A stretch of DNA of 64,000 nucleotides from Microlunatus speluncae (GCF_009299835.1 NZ_VKCZ01000007.1:248001-312000), one strand, 5' to 3'; numbered from the stretch's first letter, positions 25,473 to 35,144 are shown. A program made the numbers and translations. Notes: generated from the letters alone by a model not told the origin.

Positions 25473-27320
25473 GTGATCTTGCAACAGACAACTCCGATGC
25501 GGACCGTGCTGGCGCATCGAGCCGCGATGGGACGGACCCCGGCCGGCGACCTGGTGATCCACACCGTGAGCCAGGGCACGAACGCGCCGCTCAGCGTGCT
25601 CGACGCCACCGGGACCCGGATCGCCGAGGTGCCGCTGCCGGGCGCCAGCGGAGCCTGGGCCGTCACCAGCGCGGCCGACGGCGGCTGCTGGCTCGGCAGC
25701 TATTACCAAGGTCTGCTGTTCCACTGGGACGGCAGTGCGGTGACGACGGTGGGCCGCCCGACGCCGGAGGCGACCTATCTGTGGGACGCCGTCGCCCTGC
25801 CGGACGGCGGGGTGCTGGTCGCGACCTATCCCGACGCCGCCGTGGTGCGCTACGACCCGGAGCAGGGATTTCGCACCGTGCGCCGGCTCGGCAACGAGGG
25901 CCAGCTGTACGCCCGCGCGCTGGCTTTCGATCATGATCGGCGGATGGTCTGGTGCGGCCTCGGGGTGAGCCCGTGCCAGCTGGTCGGCTTCCCGCTGGAC
26001 GATCCGGAGGCCGAGCTGACGGTCGTCACCGGCATCCCGACCCAGCTCGTGCCGCGCCAGTTGATCATGCTCGGTGGCCGGATCTGGTTCGTCTCCGAGA
26101 GCGAGCTGTGGAGCATCGACCCGGACGGACTCACGGCCGAGCCGGTCGCCGAGGCCGCGGCACTCGGGGCCTGTGGCTACCTGTCGCCCGAGCACGACGG
26201 CTTCGCCTATCTCACCGGCGCCGGCGGGGCGTTGCTCCGCCTCGACCTGGCCGAGCGCCGGTTGGACAAGATCGGACAGCTGCCGGTGTCGGAGCCGATG
26301 ATCGCCGCGGAGATCGATCGGGACGGCTTGATCATCCTGGTCGGCCAGCAGCGGGCCTCCCTGGTCCGGGTGGGATCCGGTGGCGAGATCACGGCGGTCC
26401 CGGCCGACCTGGCCGCGACCCCGTCGCACATGGGTCACCTGATCGGGGTGCCGGACAGCGGCGACCTGTTCCTGTCGGCGGGGCAGCAGGGCGACATCGC
26501 GCGCTGGTCGCCGGCCGGTGGTGAGCTTGGTCCGACCAGCCAGATCGGGCAGGTCGAGTCGTGGGCCTGGACGGCCGACGGCACCCTGATCGCCGGCACC
26601 TATCCGCAGGCGGCGCTGGTCGAGGTCGAGCCGGCCGACGTGACCCGGCCGCGGGTCCTGGTCCGGCTGCACGAATCACACCATCAGTCGCGACCGATCG
26701 CGATCACGTCGGTCGGGCGGGTCGCCTATCTCGGCACGACACCGGGGTACGGGTTGCGGGACGGCGCGCTGACCCGGGTCGATCTCGACTCCGGCGAGTT
26801 CCGGGTCGCGGCGATGACCGACGAGACCGTACACGCGATCTGGTGGGACGGATCGGCGTTGATCGTCGGCACCAGTCCCGAGTCGGGCACCGGCGCGCCG
26901 CGCCGGCTCGGATCCGGCCGGTTGCTGCGCGTCGACCCGGACACCCTGGCCGTGCTCGCCGAGAGCCCGGTGCCGGGCGGAGCTCGTACCGCCGCGGCGA
27001 TCGCCGGCGACGGGGACGGATTGTGGTTGATCGCCGACCACGGACTGTGGCGACTCGACCCGGCCACCCTGGCGGCCGACCACGTCCTCGACCTCGGCAC
27101 CGGTGCATCCGCGCGCGCCGCTATCCACCGGTACGGATCGTCGCTGGTGATCGACATCGACGGCGCCACCTGGCTGGCCGACCCGGAGCGGCGCACCAAG
27201 GAGCTGCTGACCGAGGGCGGCCATCACGTCGCCGTGGTCGGCCGCGACCTCTGGGCCGTGGTGCGTCCGGACCAGCACAGCACGTTCACCGACCTGCGCC
27301 GGATCCCGCTGCCGGATTGA
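25473..27320 (+). CDS. Cytoplasmic beta-propeller (NHL/SMP-30-like) protein
   Basis: About 615 residues from the GTG at 25473 (GGAG eight bases upstream); the ATG at 25497 is the alternative. There is no signal peptide. Blade-like repeats run throughout, for example WAVTSAADGGCWLGSYYQG, LWDAVALPDGGVLVATYPD, SWAWTADGTLIAGTYPQAA and HAIWWDGSALIVGTSPE. It looks like an YVTN/PQQ-type propeller, perhaps a sugar-lactone or glycan-binding protein. Its place at the end of an oligosaccharide-import operon suggests action on the imported compound, for example as a lyase. No catalytic residues can be named. Confidence 0.65.
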   Translation: MILQQTTPMRTVLAHRAAMGRTPAGDLVIHTVSQGTNAPLSVLDATGTRIAEVPLPGASGAWAVTSAADGGCWLGSYYQGLLFHWDGSAVTTVGRPTPEATYLWDAVALPDGGVLVATYPDAAVVRYDPEQGFRTVRRLGNEGQLYARALAFDHDRRMVWCGLGVSPCQLVGFPLDDPEAELTVVTGIPTQLVPRQLIMLGGRIWFVSESELWSIDPDGLTAEPVAEAAALGACGYLSPEHDGFAYLTGAGGALLRLDLAERRLDKIGQLPVSEPMIAAEIDRDGLIILVGQQRASLVRVGSGGEITAVPADLAATPSHMGHLIGVPDSGDLFLSAGQQGDIARWSPAGGELGPTSQIGQVESWAWTADGTLIAGTYPQAALVEVEPADVTRPRVLVRLHESHHQSRPIAITSVGRVAYLGTTPGYGLRDGALTRVDLDSGEFRVAAMTDETVHAIWWDGSALIVGTSPESGTGAPRRLGSGRLLRVDPDTLAVLAESPVPGGARTAAAIAGDGDGLWLIADHGLWRLDPATLAADHVLDLGTGASARAAIHRYGSSLVIDIDGATWLADPERRTKELLTEGGHHVAVVGRDLWAVVRPDQHSTFTDLRRIPLPD

Positions 27321-27380
27321 GGACCACCTCACCTCCTCGGCTCGCTGATAGTAGGGTCGCGTGATCACCGAGGACGAGGA

Positions 27381-28388
27381 ATGGTTGCGATCGCGGACTA
27401 TCTGATTCAATACGCGGCCGGCACCGGCCCGCTGGCCGCCGAGGCGTTGCGGCAGGCGCTGCCGGACGGGCGGGAGCTGTTCGCCGACGACAGCGCGATG
27501 CTGGTGACGAGCCGACGGGAGCTGACGTCGGCCGATCCGCTGCCGTTCGCCAACAACGCGTTCCGGGTGATCGCGCGGGCACCACGGAGCAAGGTGCCGG
27601 CCGCGATCCGCCGGTTGGTGGCGCAGCTGCCCGGTGCTGATCTTGCTCCGGCCGGGCGGCAGGGCTTCCGGGTGATGGCGCAGATCGACGGTCAACTCAC
27701 CTCGATCGACCGGTCGGCCCGGGCGACCCTGGAGCAGGCCCTGGCGGCGAAGGTGCGCGCGCGGGTGACCAGCCGCGGCGGCGGCGCCGAATACTGGCTG
27801 ATCGGCCGGACCGATCTGAACGAGTTCCTGCTCGGTCATCGGCTGCCCAAACAGCGCAGCCGCAAGGTGGCCGCCGGCGCCCTGGCGCCGGAGCTTTCAT
27901 CGATGCTGATCGCCGCCTCCCGACCCGACCGCCGGGATCGCTTCCTCGACCCCTTCGCCGGCTCCGGGGCGCTGCTGGCGGCCCGGCTCGCTCAGCCCTT
28001 CCGCCGGCTCGACTACGTCGACGAGCAGCTGGCCGAGCTGCGGCCCAACCTGCCGGATTCGTTGCTCCGCAAGCGGGACAACGTCCGGTTGAGTGCCGGT
28101 GACGCGCGCCGGCTGACCATGATCGACGATCATGACGTGGATGTGATCGTCACCGATCCGCCCTGGGGTGAGCACGCCGACGTCGACGGTCCGTACGAGA
28201 CCTTCGTGGCCGAGGTGGCCGCCGAGTTCGACCGGGTGCTGCAGGCCCGGCACGGCCGGCTGGTGCTGCTCAGCTCGCGCCGCCGGGCCGACCAGTGGGC
28301 CGCCGCGCTGGGCCCCCTGGCCGCCGACCGCAGCCTGGAGATCCTGATCAACGGCCACCCGGCGACCGTCCTGATCGGGTCCCGCTGA
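27381..28388 (+). CDS. Class I methyltransferase, putative THUMP/Trm11-like RNA methylase
   Basis: 335 residues. The N-terminal 150 residues are THUMP-like, ending in a WLIGRTDLNEFLLGHRLPKQ segment. The catalytic domain has motif I DPFAGSGALLAARLA (about 190-205) and motif IV TDPPWG (about 258-263), the DPPY-type motif used to methylate exocyclic amino groups of guanosine in RNA. It is likely a tRNA or rRNA m2G methylase. ATG at 27381 with GAGGA six bases upstream; single gene. Confidence 0.75.
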   Translation: MVAIADYLIQYAAGTGPLAAEALRQALPDGRELFADDSAMLVTSRRELTSADPLPFANNAFRVIARAPRSKVPAAIRRLVAQLPGADLAPAGRQGFRVMAQIDGQLTSIDRSARATLEQALAAKVRARVTSRGGGAEYWLIGRTDLNEFLLGHRLPKQRSRKVAAGALAPELSSMLIAASRPDRRDRFLDPFAGSGALLAARLAQPFRRLDYVDEQLAELRPNLPDSLLRKRDNVRLSAGDARRLTMIDDHDVDVIVTDPPWGEHADVDGPYETFVAEVAAEFDRVLQARHGRLVLLSSRRRADQWAAALGPLAADRSLEILINGHPATVLIGSR

Positions 28389-28520
28389 TCTTGCGCCTGG
28401 TCGCGGTCCGAGCTCGGTAGCCCGGGCGATCGAGGTGGATCGGACCCGGCCCGGTCCCGCCGCCGGTACGCTGCGATCATCGCCACTGCCCCGCAGTGCC
28501 GCGCCCGCCTGGAGGTCGAC

Positions 28521-29765
28521 GTGAGTGCTCCGAGCCCCCTGTCGCTGCCGAACAGCCGACTCGACGCCGCAGCGCTGACCGAGCCGGTCGCCCGGCCGGC
28601 GCTCGACGCGTTCATCGCCGACTCGAAGGCGACCGACAAGCCGTGGCGCCGGATGACGACCGGCCTGCCCCGAGTCGAGTGGAACCAGCTGGTCGGGCAA
28701 CTGATCCCCATCGTCATTCCGCTGGCCGGCCTGACCTTCGTCCTGTTCACCGGCGGGCCCGGCCTGGTCGAGGCCGTCTGGGAGTTCACCCGGGACGCGC
28801 CGTTCCCGCTGAACCTCGTGATCATCGGGGTCGTCGCGTTGATCTTGCTCGGAGTGCTGGTGGCCCTGTGGGGCCTGGTGCGGATGATCCGTTCCATGAT
28901 CACGCCCCGGTGGTGGTGGGAGTCGACGTACCGGATCATTCGGTTCGCCGAGGCCAACGGACTGCGCTACGGCCACGACGAAGCGGTCACCCATCCGGGC
29001 ATCATCTTCACCGCCGGCGGCGACCGGATCGCCGAACAGCGGCTGACCACGACGACCGGCCGCGGGCTGGAGATCGGCAACTACCGCTACACGATCCGCC
29101 ATGAGCAGAGCACCTCGGTGTTCGGCTGGGGCTATGTGGCGATCACGCTCGACCGGCGGCTGCCGCATCTACTGCTCGATGCGTTGGACAACAACAACCG
29201 CAGCACCTTCGGCATCCGGACGTCGAACCTGCCGCTCGATCTGGCCCGAGATCAGAAGTTGTCGCTGGGCGGCGAGTTCGACGGCAAGTTCACGCTGTAT
29301 GCGCCGAGTGGCTACGGTCGCGACGCCTTCTACATCTTCGCGCCCGACCTGATGGCCCTGTTCATCGATCGGCTTGGCGCCTTCGACGTGGAGATCATCG
29401 ACGACACGATGTTCGTCTACGGCAGCCGCTTCGATCTGCTCGATCCGCGGACCTACGACTGGCTGCAGGAACTCGTCACGACTGTCGTCGCCCGGACGGT
29501 GCGGCGGACCGAGCGCTACAGCGACGACCGCGCCCTGCTGGAACACGATCCGGCCGCCATCGACGTCGCCGATCGGGGGCCGGTCTTCGACCGGAGCGGC
29601 GACGGGCCGCCGCGGACCGCGACCAACACGGTCGGCACGACCGGCCGCCGGCTGCGCAAGGGCGGCTGGGGCGTGTGGGCTGTGATCGGCCTGCTGCTCG
29701 TCGGCTACTACGTCTACAGCCAGTTCGTGGCCCCGGTCTTCGGGCTGCCGACGCTCGGTCCGTAG
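28521..29765 (+). CDS. Membrane protein of unknown function
   Basis: 414 residues; GTG start with GGAGG five bases upstream. Two hydrophobic helices lie near 60-82 (LIPIVIPLAGLTFVLF) and 94-116 (LVIIGVVALILLGVLVALWG), and a third near 388-404 (VWAVIGLLLVGYYVYSQFV). The soluble middle contains FTLYAPSGYGRDAFYIFAPD and DVEIIDDTMFVYGSRFDLL, a pattern seen in DUF3137-like bacterial membrane proteins, though I am not certain. Stands alone, with no operon partner. Confidence 0.55.
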   Translation: MSAPSPLSLPNSRLDAAALTEPVARPALDAFIADSKATDKPWRRMTTGLPRVEWNQLVGQLIPIVIPLAGLTFVLFTGGPGLVEAVWEFTRDAPFPLNLVIIGVVALILLGVLVALWGLVRMIRSMITPRWWWESTYRIIRFAEANGLRYGHDEAVTHPGIIFTAGGDRIAEQRLTTTTGRGLEIGNYRYTIRHEQSTSVFGWGYVAITLDRRLPHLLLDALDNNNRSTFGIRTSNLPLDLARDQKLSLGGEFDGKFTLYAPSGYGRDAFYIFAPDLMALFIDRLGAFDVEIIDDTMFVYGSRFDLLDPRTYDWLQELVTTVVARTVRRTERYSDDRALLEHDPAAIDVADRGPVFDRSGDGPPRTATNTVGTTGRRLRKGGWGVWAVIGLLLVGYYVYSQFVAPVFGLPTLGP

Positions 29766-29792
29766 GGGTCGGGTCTGTGAGCGGGGATGTCC

Positions 29793-31250
29793 TCACTGAC
29801 CCGCAGGGCAGGAGTAGCCGGCCGGTGGGAGCTTCCCGGAGACCAGGTAGCGGTGGGCGACGTCGCGGACGCAACGGTTGCCCGCCAGGTAGGCGCGATG
29901 GCCGGCGTCGGCGGTGAACCAGACCGAGCCCGGCAGCTGGCGGGCGACGTTGCGACCGCCGGGTGGCGGCGTGGTGTCGTCCTCGGCGCCGTTCGACAGC
30001 AGGATCGGCGGCACCCCCTCCGCTGTGATCGGCCGGGGCGGGTTGCTGGCCTGGCGGGGCAGACCGGCACAGCGGCCGTACCAGGCGCGGGCCGTCAGCC
30101 AGCCCGTCCGGGGTGCGATCTCGCGCAAGGCCTTTTCGATCTTGTTCATCGCCGGCCAGCCCTGACCGAACGGGAAGTCGGAGCAGAAGGCCAGGCTCGC
30201 CACCCAGCCGGGTGACTGGCCCGGTGACGGCACCCACAACCCGCCGGCATCACCCTGATCGGCCGCCGCCAGGGCCGCCGCGAAATCGGGCCAACCGGCT
30301 TCGGAATCGACCGCATCGAGCGCCTTCAGCCGCAGCATGTCCGTCGTGACGACCCGGTCCTGGCCGGCGGACGGTGCCGGCAGCGGCTCCTGGTCGGCCT
30401 TGATCATCAACGCGTCGAAGACCTGCCGAGGATCCCGCGGCCGCACCGCGCACTCGGCGGCAGCGGCGCACCACTCACCGAACCGGTCGAACCTCCGCTC
30501 GGCGATCTCCGCCATCGGGATCGTTCGCCGCAGCACCGAGGGATCGGTGTGGTCGGCGACGCTGTCCAGGAACATCCGCCGGACCCTGGTCGGGAACAGA
30601 TCGGCATAGCGCTGGCCGTACACGGTCCCGTAGGAATTGCCGTAGTAGTTCAGCCCATCCGTCCCCAGCGCCGCCCGGATCGCTTCAAGATCGTGCGCGA
30701 CCTGCCACGCGTCCAGGCGGCCGGCCAGCGATCCGGCGGCCTTCAGACATTGCTCGGCCCAGTCCCGGTGCGCGGCGCTGAAGTCGCGCCAGGTCTTCCG
30801 ATCCACCGAATACAACAGGTTGGCGAAGCTCGGCGCCGGCTGGCACGTCACTTCGCTGCTGGCGCCGATCCCGCGTGGGTCGACCAGGATGACGTCGTAC
30901 CAGGCGGTCAGTTCGTCCAACTGCTTCGCGACTCCCGGCAGCCGACCGATCGACGGCCCGGGTCCGCCGAGGTTGACCAGCAGACTTCCCTGGCGCTGCG
31001 CCGGATCCTTGGCCGGGAGCTTGGCCGTGCCGATGGTGATCTGCTCACCATCGGGGTCGCGCCAGTCGGCCGGCACCGGAAGGTCGGCGCACCGGATCCC
31101 GGCTTCCGCGCCGACCGCGCAGTCCCGCCAGCGCAACTCCTCCGGATCCGGGGCGGCCACCGCCGCTCCCGCGGGCACCAGCACCGCGAAACAGGCCGAC
31201 AGCGCCATGATCGACAACCGAACTCGATGGGCAAGAGGCATGCCCTTCAC
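29793..31250 (-). CDS. Secreted alpha/beta hydrolase, tripeptidyl aminopeptidase-like
   Basis: 485 residues. A signal peptide (LSIMALSACFAVLVPAG, cleavage near AVAA) leads to an S33-type fold. VNLGGPGPSIG is the oxyanion loop, ILVDPRGIGASSE follows, YYGNSYGTVYGQRYA carries the nucleophile Ser, NGAEDDTTPP the acid, and DAGHRAYLA the His. The C-terminal TAP-like domain is typical of Streptomyces tripeptidyl aminopeptidases, which trim peptides outside the cell and would complement the subtilase. The start is either the GTG at 31250 or the ATG at 31241. Confidence 0.87.
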   Translation of the reverse strand: MKGMPLAHRVRLSIMALSACFAVLVPAGAAVAAPDPEELRWRDCAVGAEAGIRCADLPVPADWRDPDGEQITIGTAKLPAKDPAQRQGSLLVNLGGPGPSIGRLPGVAKQLDELTAWYDVILVDPRGIGASSEVTCQPAPSFANLLYSVDRKTWRDFSAAHRDWAEQCLKAAGSLAGRLDAWQVAHDLEAIRAALGTDGLNYYGNSYGTVYGQRYADLFPTRVRRMFLDSVADHTDPSVLRRTIPMAEIAERRFDRFGEWCAAAAECAVRPRDPRQVFDALMIKADQEPLPAPSAGQDRVVTTDMLRLKALDAVDSEAGWPDFAAALAAADQGDAGGLWVPSPGQSPGWVASLAFCSDFPFGQGWPAMNKIEKALREIAPRTGWLTARAWYGRCAGLPRQASNPPRPITAEGVPPILLSNGAEDDTTPPPGGRNVARQLPGSVWFTADAGHRAYLAGNRCVRDVAHRYLVSGKLPPAGYSCPAGQ

Positions 31251-31347
31251 CCTGCGTGATCGACAGTCGGGTCACATCGACCCGCGGTGATCACTGGTCA
31301 ATCGATCACTAGCACCGCGGTCGGATGCTCACCGTCGCTGAAGATCA

Positions 31348-31959
31348 TCAGAGTCCGACGGTGCCGGATCGGCGGAACAGTTCGGCGAGCAGATTGGCGT
31401 AGCCGAGGGCGTCGTCGATGGCACGGTGGGTGTGCGGGACGTTGCCGAACCATTCCGGCGGCAGGGTCTCGGGGCCGGCGTCGGCGACCGGGAGGCCCGT
31501 GACCGCGGCGGCGTAGCTGCGCAGGCACAGGCCGGGACCGTGGAAGATCCGGTTCGTCTCGTACGGGCCCTGGACCAGGCCGTACGGGGTGTAGCGACGC
31601 AGGTAGTAGTCGATCCAGGTGCCGTCGAAGGCGATCGGGCAGGCGGCGAACATCCGGCGGCCGGGGAGGTCGGAGACCCAGGCGGCGAAGCCGGTCAGCA
31701 CCTCCGGGACCGGTCGCGGATCGGTGGTTGCGGCGGTCCAGGCCTCCGGCTGGGCCTGGAACCAGGCGAGCGTGTCCGGATTGGGCGCGGCACCGGGCAA
31801 CGGCTCCAGCACGGCTTCGAAGACTCCCAGTTGATCACCGGCCGCGGTGACCGCGACGGAGGCGAAGGAGCGCATCGAGTTCGGGCCGGGCCACGGTCCG
31901 TCGGTCTCGATATCGGTGACCACGTAGGTCCAGTCATCGGTGGTAGTCATCGCGGCCAT
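31348..31959 (-). CDS. DEDDh-type 3'-5' exonuclease
   Basis: 203 residues. The exonuclease motifs are Exo I VVTDIETDGP (Asp and Glu), Exo II FAACPIAFDGTWI (Asp) and Exo III HTHRAIDDALGYANLL (His and Asp), as in RNase T and DnaQ-like nucleases. It degrades nucleic acid from the 3' end with two metal ions; whether on RNA or DNA is unknown. An in-frame ATG at 31950 is an equally good start. It lies 22 bases beyond the end of the kinase-like gene. Confidence 0.8.
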   Translation of the reverse strand: MAAMTTTDDWTYVVTDIETDGPWPGPNSMRSFASVAVTAAGDQLGVFEAVLEPLPGAAPNPDTLAWFQAQPEAWTAATTDPRPVPEVLTGFAAWVSDLPGRRMFAACPIAFDGTWIDYYLRRYTPYGLVQGPYETNRIFHGPGLCLRSYAAAVTGLPVADAGPETLPPEWFGNVPHTHRAIDDALGYANLLAELFRRSGTVGL

Positions 31960-31981
31960 CCTGCCCAGTCGGTCTTCAAGA

Positions 31982-32947
31982 TCACCGATCGGGGTCCCCG
32001 GCGGCGAGCGCGGCGCGGGCGAGGTCCATCCGCCAGGCGGCGTCCTCCCGCGGCGTCGGTGAGACGCCGAGGCCCGCGGTCCAGTAGCACACCGACGCGT
32101 GACGGACGGCCATCATCAGGGGAAGGTGGCGTTCCCAGTCCGGCGGGAGCGGGCGGATCCGGTGGTAGCCGTTGATCAACGCACGCCGAGCGGCGGGATG
32201 ATCGATCAGATTCCCGAGCACCGGGCCGAGGTCGTACAGGTAGTAGCCGTGACCGCAATCATCGAAGTCGATCACCGTGCTGTGCCAGCCGACGCCGCGG
32301 CGGGTCAGCTGCACATTGCCCAGAATGTAGTCCGCGTGGATGATTCCGTACGTGCTCGGCTGCCGTCCGAGTTCGGCGAAGGCGGCACGGGCACGCCGCT
32401 CGATCTCGGCGAAGTCGCGAAGATCAGGTTCGGAAAGGATCTCCGCCCGACCCAGCAGCGGCCGAAAGGGCGAGGACTCGGCGCGAAACAGGCCGTCCGC
32501 GTCCCAGTGCGGCAGGTCGAAGTCGGCCGGCGGCCGGAACCGGGTCGCCGCCTCGTGCAACCGGGCCAGCGTCTGGCCCAGGAGGCCGGCCGCGCCCTCG
32601 TCGAGACCGTCGGCGGAGGCGCGCTGCCCGTCCACCCAGGTCTGAAGATCGGCGTGCCAGCGGCCGTCTTCGCTCGTCACCACCAACGCTCCCGAGCGGG
32701 CCGGAATCGGACGGGGGAACCCGATGTCGGGGAGCTGATCGGCCAGGTGTCGTAGGAAGATCAACTCGGACCGCGTATGGGCCATGCTCCTGAATCCGGG
32801 CCGGTGGACCCGCAGCACCCGCGCCGGGTCGCGCCCGACGGCATAGACCAGGTTGTTACCGTCGCTCAGCACCCGGGTGGTGGTCCCCGCGGGCAGGCCG
32901 TATTGGCCGAGCAGCTGGCGCAATTGATCAACCGACAATGGTGTCAT
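31982..32947 (-). CDS. APH/ChoK-family phosphotransferase
   Basis: 321 residues. The kinase-like catalytic motif HADYILGNVQL (about 215-225) gives the Asp and Asn of the Brenner motif, and VIDFDDCGHGYYLYDLG gives the metal-binding Asp. The N-lobe has SDGNNLVYAV and VLRVHRP with the ATP-binding Lys replaced by Arg. Family members phosphorylate homoserine, choline or aminoglycosides; the substrate is unknown. The ATG at 32947 is preceded on its own strand by TACCGT, a possible -10 eight bases away. Confidence 0.8.
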   Translation of the reverse strand: MTPLSVDQLRQLLGQYGLPAGTTTRVLSDGNNLVYAVGRDPARVLRVHRPGFRSMAHTRSELIFLRHLADQLPDIGFPRPIPARSGALVVTSEDGRWHADLQTWVDGQRASADGLDEGAAGLLGQTLARLHEAATRFRPPADFDLPHWDADGLFRAESSPFRPLLGRAEILSEPDLRDFAEIERRARAAFAELGRQPSTYGIIHADYILGNVQLTRRGVGWHSTVIDFDDCGHGYYLYDLGPVLGNLIDHPAARRALINGYHRIRPLPPDWERHLPLMMAVRHASVCYWTAGLGVSPTPREDAAWRMDLARAALAAGDPDR

Positions 32948-33031
32948 CGCCGCTCACGGTAGTTGATCAAGTGCCGCCTCGTACAACGAATTTCCGTTGC
33001 TCGGCTCGGCCACCGGTGCTCTGATGGCCTG

Positions 33032-33445
33032 ATGGAGATCACGATTCAACCGGCGACCGTCGAGGATGTCGATCATCTCGTCTGGGTGTGCTGCGGGACC
33101 GGCGAACAGCAGTACGCCGACGGCTATCGACAAGACGCGCTGGAGCAGGTGCGGGGCGAGGTGGCGAACAGCATCACCTCGGTGATCCGGGCCGACGGCA
33201 CAGCGGTCGGACGGCTTCGCGTGGTCCGTACCCCGGAACTGGTGGAGATCGCCGGCATCCAGATCCATCCGACCTGGCAGAACCGTGGCATCGGCACCGA
33301 GGTCATCACCACGATCGTGCGCGAGGCCGGCCGACCCGTCGAGCTGGAGGTCAGCAAGGTCAACCCCAATGCCGAACGGCTCTACCGTCGCCTCGGCTTC
33401 CGGCGGGTGGGCGACACGGAGCACGACTACCGGATGCGCCGGTGA
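33032..33445 (+). CDS. GNAT-family N-acetyltransferase
   Basis: 137 residues. The acetyl-CoA-binding loop is IHPTWQNRGIGTEVI (Q/RxxGxG type), the preceding strand LVEIAGIQ, and the end has LEVSKVNPNAERLYRRLGFRRVG, the usual motif B. The start is taken as the ATG at 33032, where similarity begins; the frame is open upstream to 32963. Substrate unknown. Confidence 0.85.
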   Translation: MEITIQPATVEDVDHLVWVCCGTGEQQYADGYRQDALEQVRGEVANSITSVIRADGTAVGRLRVVRTPELVEIAGIQIHPTWQNRGIGTEVITTIVREAGRPVELEVSKVNPNAERLYRRLGFRRVGDTEHDYRMRR

Positions 33446-33457
33446 TCGAACTCGGCC

Positions 33458-34486
33458 TCAGCAGAGGGCGTCCTGCCATTGGGGCAATTCGGCCAGCATG
33501 GCCTGGGCCACCGGAAGCTCCGCGACGACGTGGGCGGCGTGCTCCCGGGCATCGGCCTCGTCAAGCTGGTTGACCCACCGCCCGATCGACCAGGCCGGCT
33601 GCCGGGCGATGGCCAGCGGCAACGCCGCGCGTTCGCCCGGGGACAGCGGCAGGCTCGTCCCGGCGTCGTAGGCATCGACGAATCGCCGGATCTGGCGACG
33701 ATCGGCAGCCGTCGGGAGATCACGACCCGGCTCCAGCAGGTAGAAGTAGAGGGTGAGGGCCAGATCGTCGATCCGCGGCCGGTTCGCCATGAAGTCGAAG
33801 TCGATCACCGCGGCAAGCTCCCCGTCCCTGAACAGCACGTTGTTGTCCCAGAAGTCGCCGTGCACGAGTTGCCGGACCTGTTGATCACGCAGTGGTTCCT
33901 CAGCCGCGGTGACGGCGTCGACGTGGCGGACGACCCGATCGGCCAACGGGGTCAGGATGACATCGTGCCAATCTCGCAGGCGCTCGGCACCGCGGCGGGT
34001 TGCGGCGGCGGCCTCCTCCGAGTGGAGGTGGTTCGCGTGGTCCACGGTCGCAGCGGCGGCCGGCATCGAAGCGGTCCGCAGCGCATCGTGGACCCGGCCC
34101 AGGACGGCGAACCCTCGCTCGAGCAGGATCGGGGTGTTCATCCGCTCGTTCCAGCGAACCCAGGGCTCCACCTCGATCAGTCGTCCGCTGCGCAGCGCGA
34201 CGAACGGCTCTCCGTCCGGTGTGGTCAGGGGACGCACGGTCGGCACACCGGCCGCGGCGACGACGTCGCGGGCCGCCTGGACCGCGGCGAGCCTGGCGGC
34301 GGTGGTGGAGCCGCGATGGATCCGGACGACCAGCGAGTCCCGGCCCGGGAAGTCCAAGCGGAGGTTGGAAGTCCAACTGCCACCAAGATCACTCCACGCC
34401 GACGACGCCGGCAGCCCGAAGGCTCGGGCCACCTCGGCGGCGAGGAGGTCGGAACCGGGCAGCCGCTCGTCCGGATCGCTGATCAT
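33458..34486 (-). CDS. APH-family phosphotransferase
   Basis: 342 residues. HGDFWDNNVLFRDGELAAVIDFDF contains the catalytic Asp, the metal-binding Asn and the DFG-like Asp. The N-lobe has SDLGGSWTSNLRLDFPGRDSLVVRIHRG. Start chosen at the ATG at 34486, which overlaps the stop of the upstream VOC gene (ATGA); a frame extension to 34561 lies within that gene and is rejected. The resemblance to aminoglycoside and macrolide kinases is general, so resistance is not implied. Confidence 0.82.
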   Translation of the reverse strand: MISDPDERLPGSDLLAAEVARAFGLPASSAWSDLGGSWTSNLRLDFPGRDSLVVRIHRGSTTAARLAAVQAARDVVAAAGVPTVRPLTTPDGEPFVALRSGRLIEVEPWVRWNERMNTPILLERGFAVLGRVHDALRTASMPAAAATVDHANHLHSEEAAAATRRGAERLRDWHDVILTPLADRVVRHVDAVTAAEEPLRDQQVRQLVHGDFWDNNVLFRDGELAAVIDFDFMANRPRIDDLALTLYFYLLEPGRDLPTAADRRQIRRFVDAYDAGTSLPLSPGERAALPLAIARQPAWSIGRWVNQLDEADAREHAAHVVAELPVAQAMLAELPQWQDALC

Positions 34487-35088
34487 GCCGGGCGGGAGAT
34501 GATCAGTTCCCCGTCGCCGTGCGAGATGCCGAATCGGTGCAGGCCGGGCTCTCCAGCGCACCAGCGGATCGGCACGTCGACCTCCCCGATCCAGCGGGTC
34601 AGCGCCTCCCGATCGCCGGCCAGCTCGAGGAACGTGAACCCGCCGACCCGGTGATCGTGCCCGGCCCGGTCGAAGCTGCCGCGCCAGCCTTCGGCGCGCC
34701 GCTCGCGATCATGGTCGTACTCGATGAAGAACGGACGCTCGGGCTCGACCTCGCCGAGCAGGCGCCAGGGCGCTCCCGGCGTACTCCACGGCTCAACGCC
34801 GACTCTGGCCGCTGCCGCGTCAAGATCATCGGGATCGATCACGAAGGTGTACGGCCCCTCGTACAGGTCGAGCCGGTCCGCCAGTCGTCGAGCCTGCGGA
34901 CCTGCGGCGGGGTCGGTGACCGTGATCAACTCCAGGTAGCGCGGCGGTTCCAGCGGGATCACTGCATTCAGCACTCCCGGCGCGGGCACCCCGCCGGGCA
35001 GCACCCCGAACCCGTACCGTTGGCGGAAGTCCTCGCCGGCGGCCTCCAGATCCCGGACCGCATAGAGCACATGATCAACCGCGTCCAT
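34483..35088 (-). CDS. VOC-family (glyoxalase-like) protein
   Basis: 201 residues. DHVLYAVRDLEAAGEDFRQR at the N-terminus and LELITVTDP, then FFIEYDHDRERRAEGW, are typical of the Glyoxalase_3-like VOC proteins. The first gene of a two-gene unit with the phosphotransferase that follows in overlap. TAGGTT lies six bases before the ATG on this strand, a layout that fits a leaderless transcript. The reaction is unknown. Confidence 0.8.
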   Translation of the reverse strand: MDAVDHVLYAVRDLEAAGEDFRQRYGFGVLPGGVPAPGVLNAVIPLEPPRYLELITVTDPAAGPQARRLADRLDLYEGPYTFVIDPDDLDAAAARVGVEPWSTPGAPWRLLGEVEPERPFFIEYDHDRERRAEGWRGSFDRAGHDHRVGGFTFLELAGDREALTRWIGEVDVPIRWCAGEPGLHRFGISHGDGELIISRPA

Positions 35089-35144
35089 CCGGTCAACCTA
35101 CAGCCGCCAGCCGCAGACTGGCCCGCCCTGAGAGAATCGTTGCC

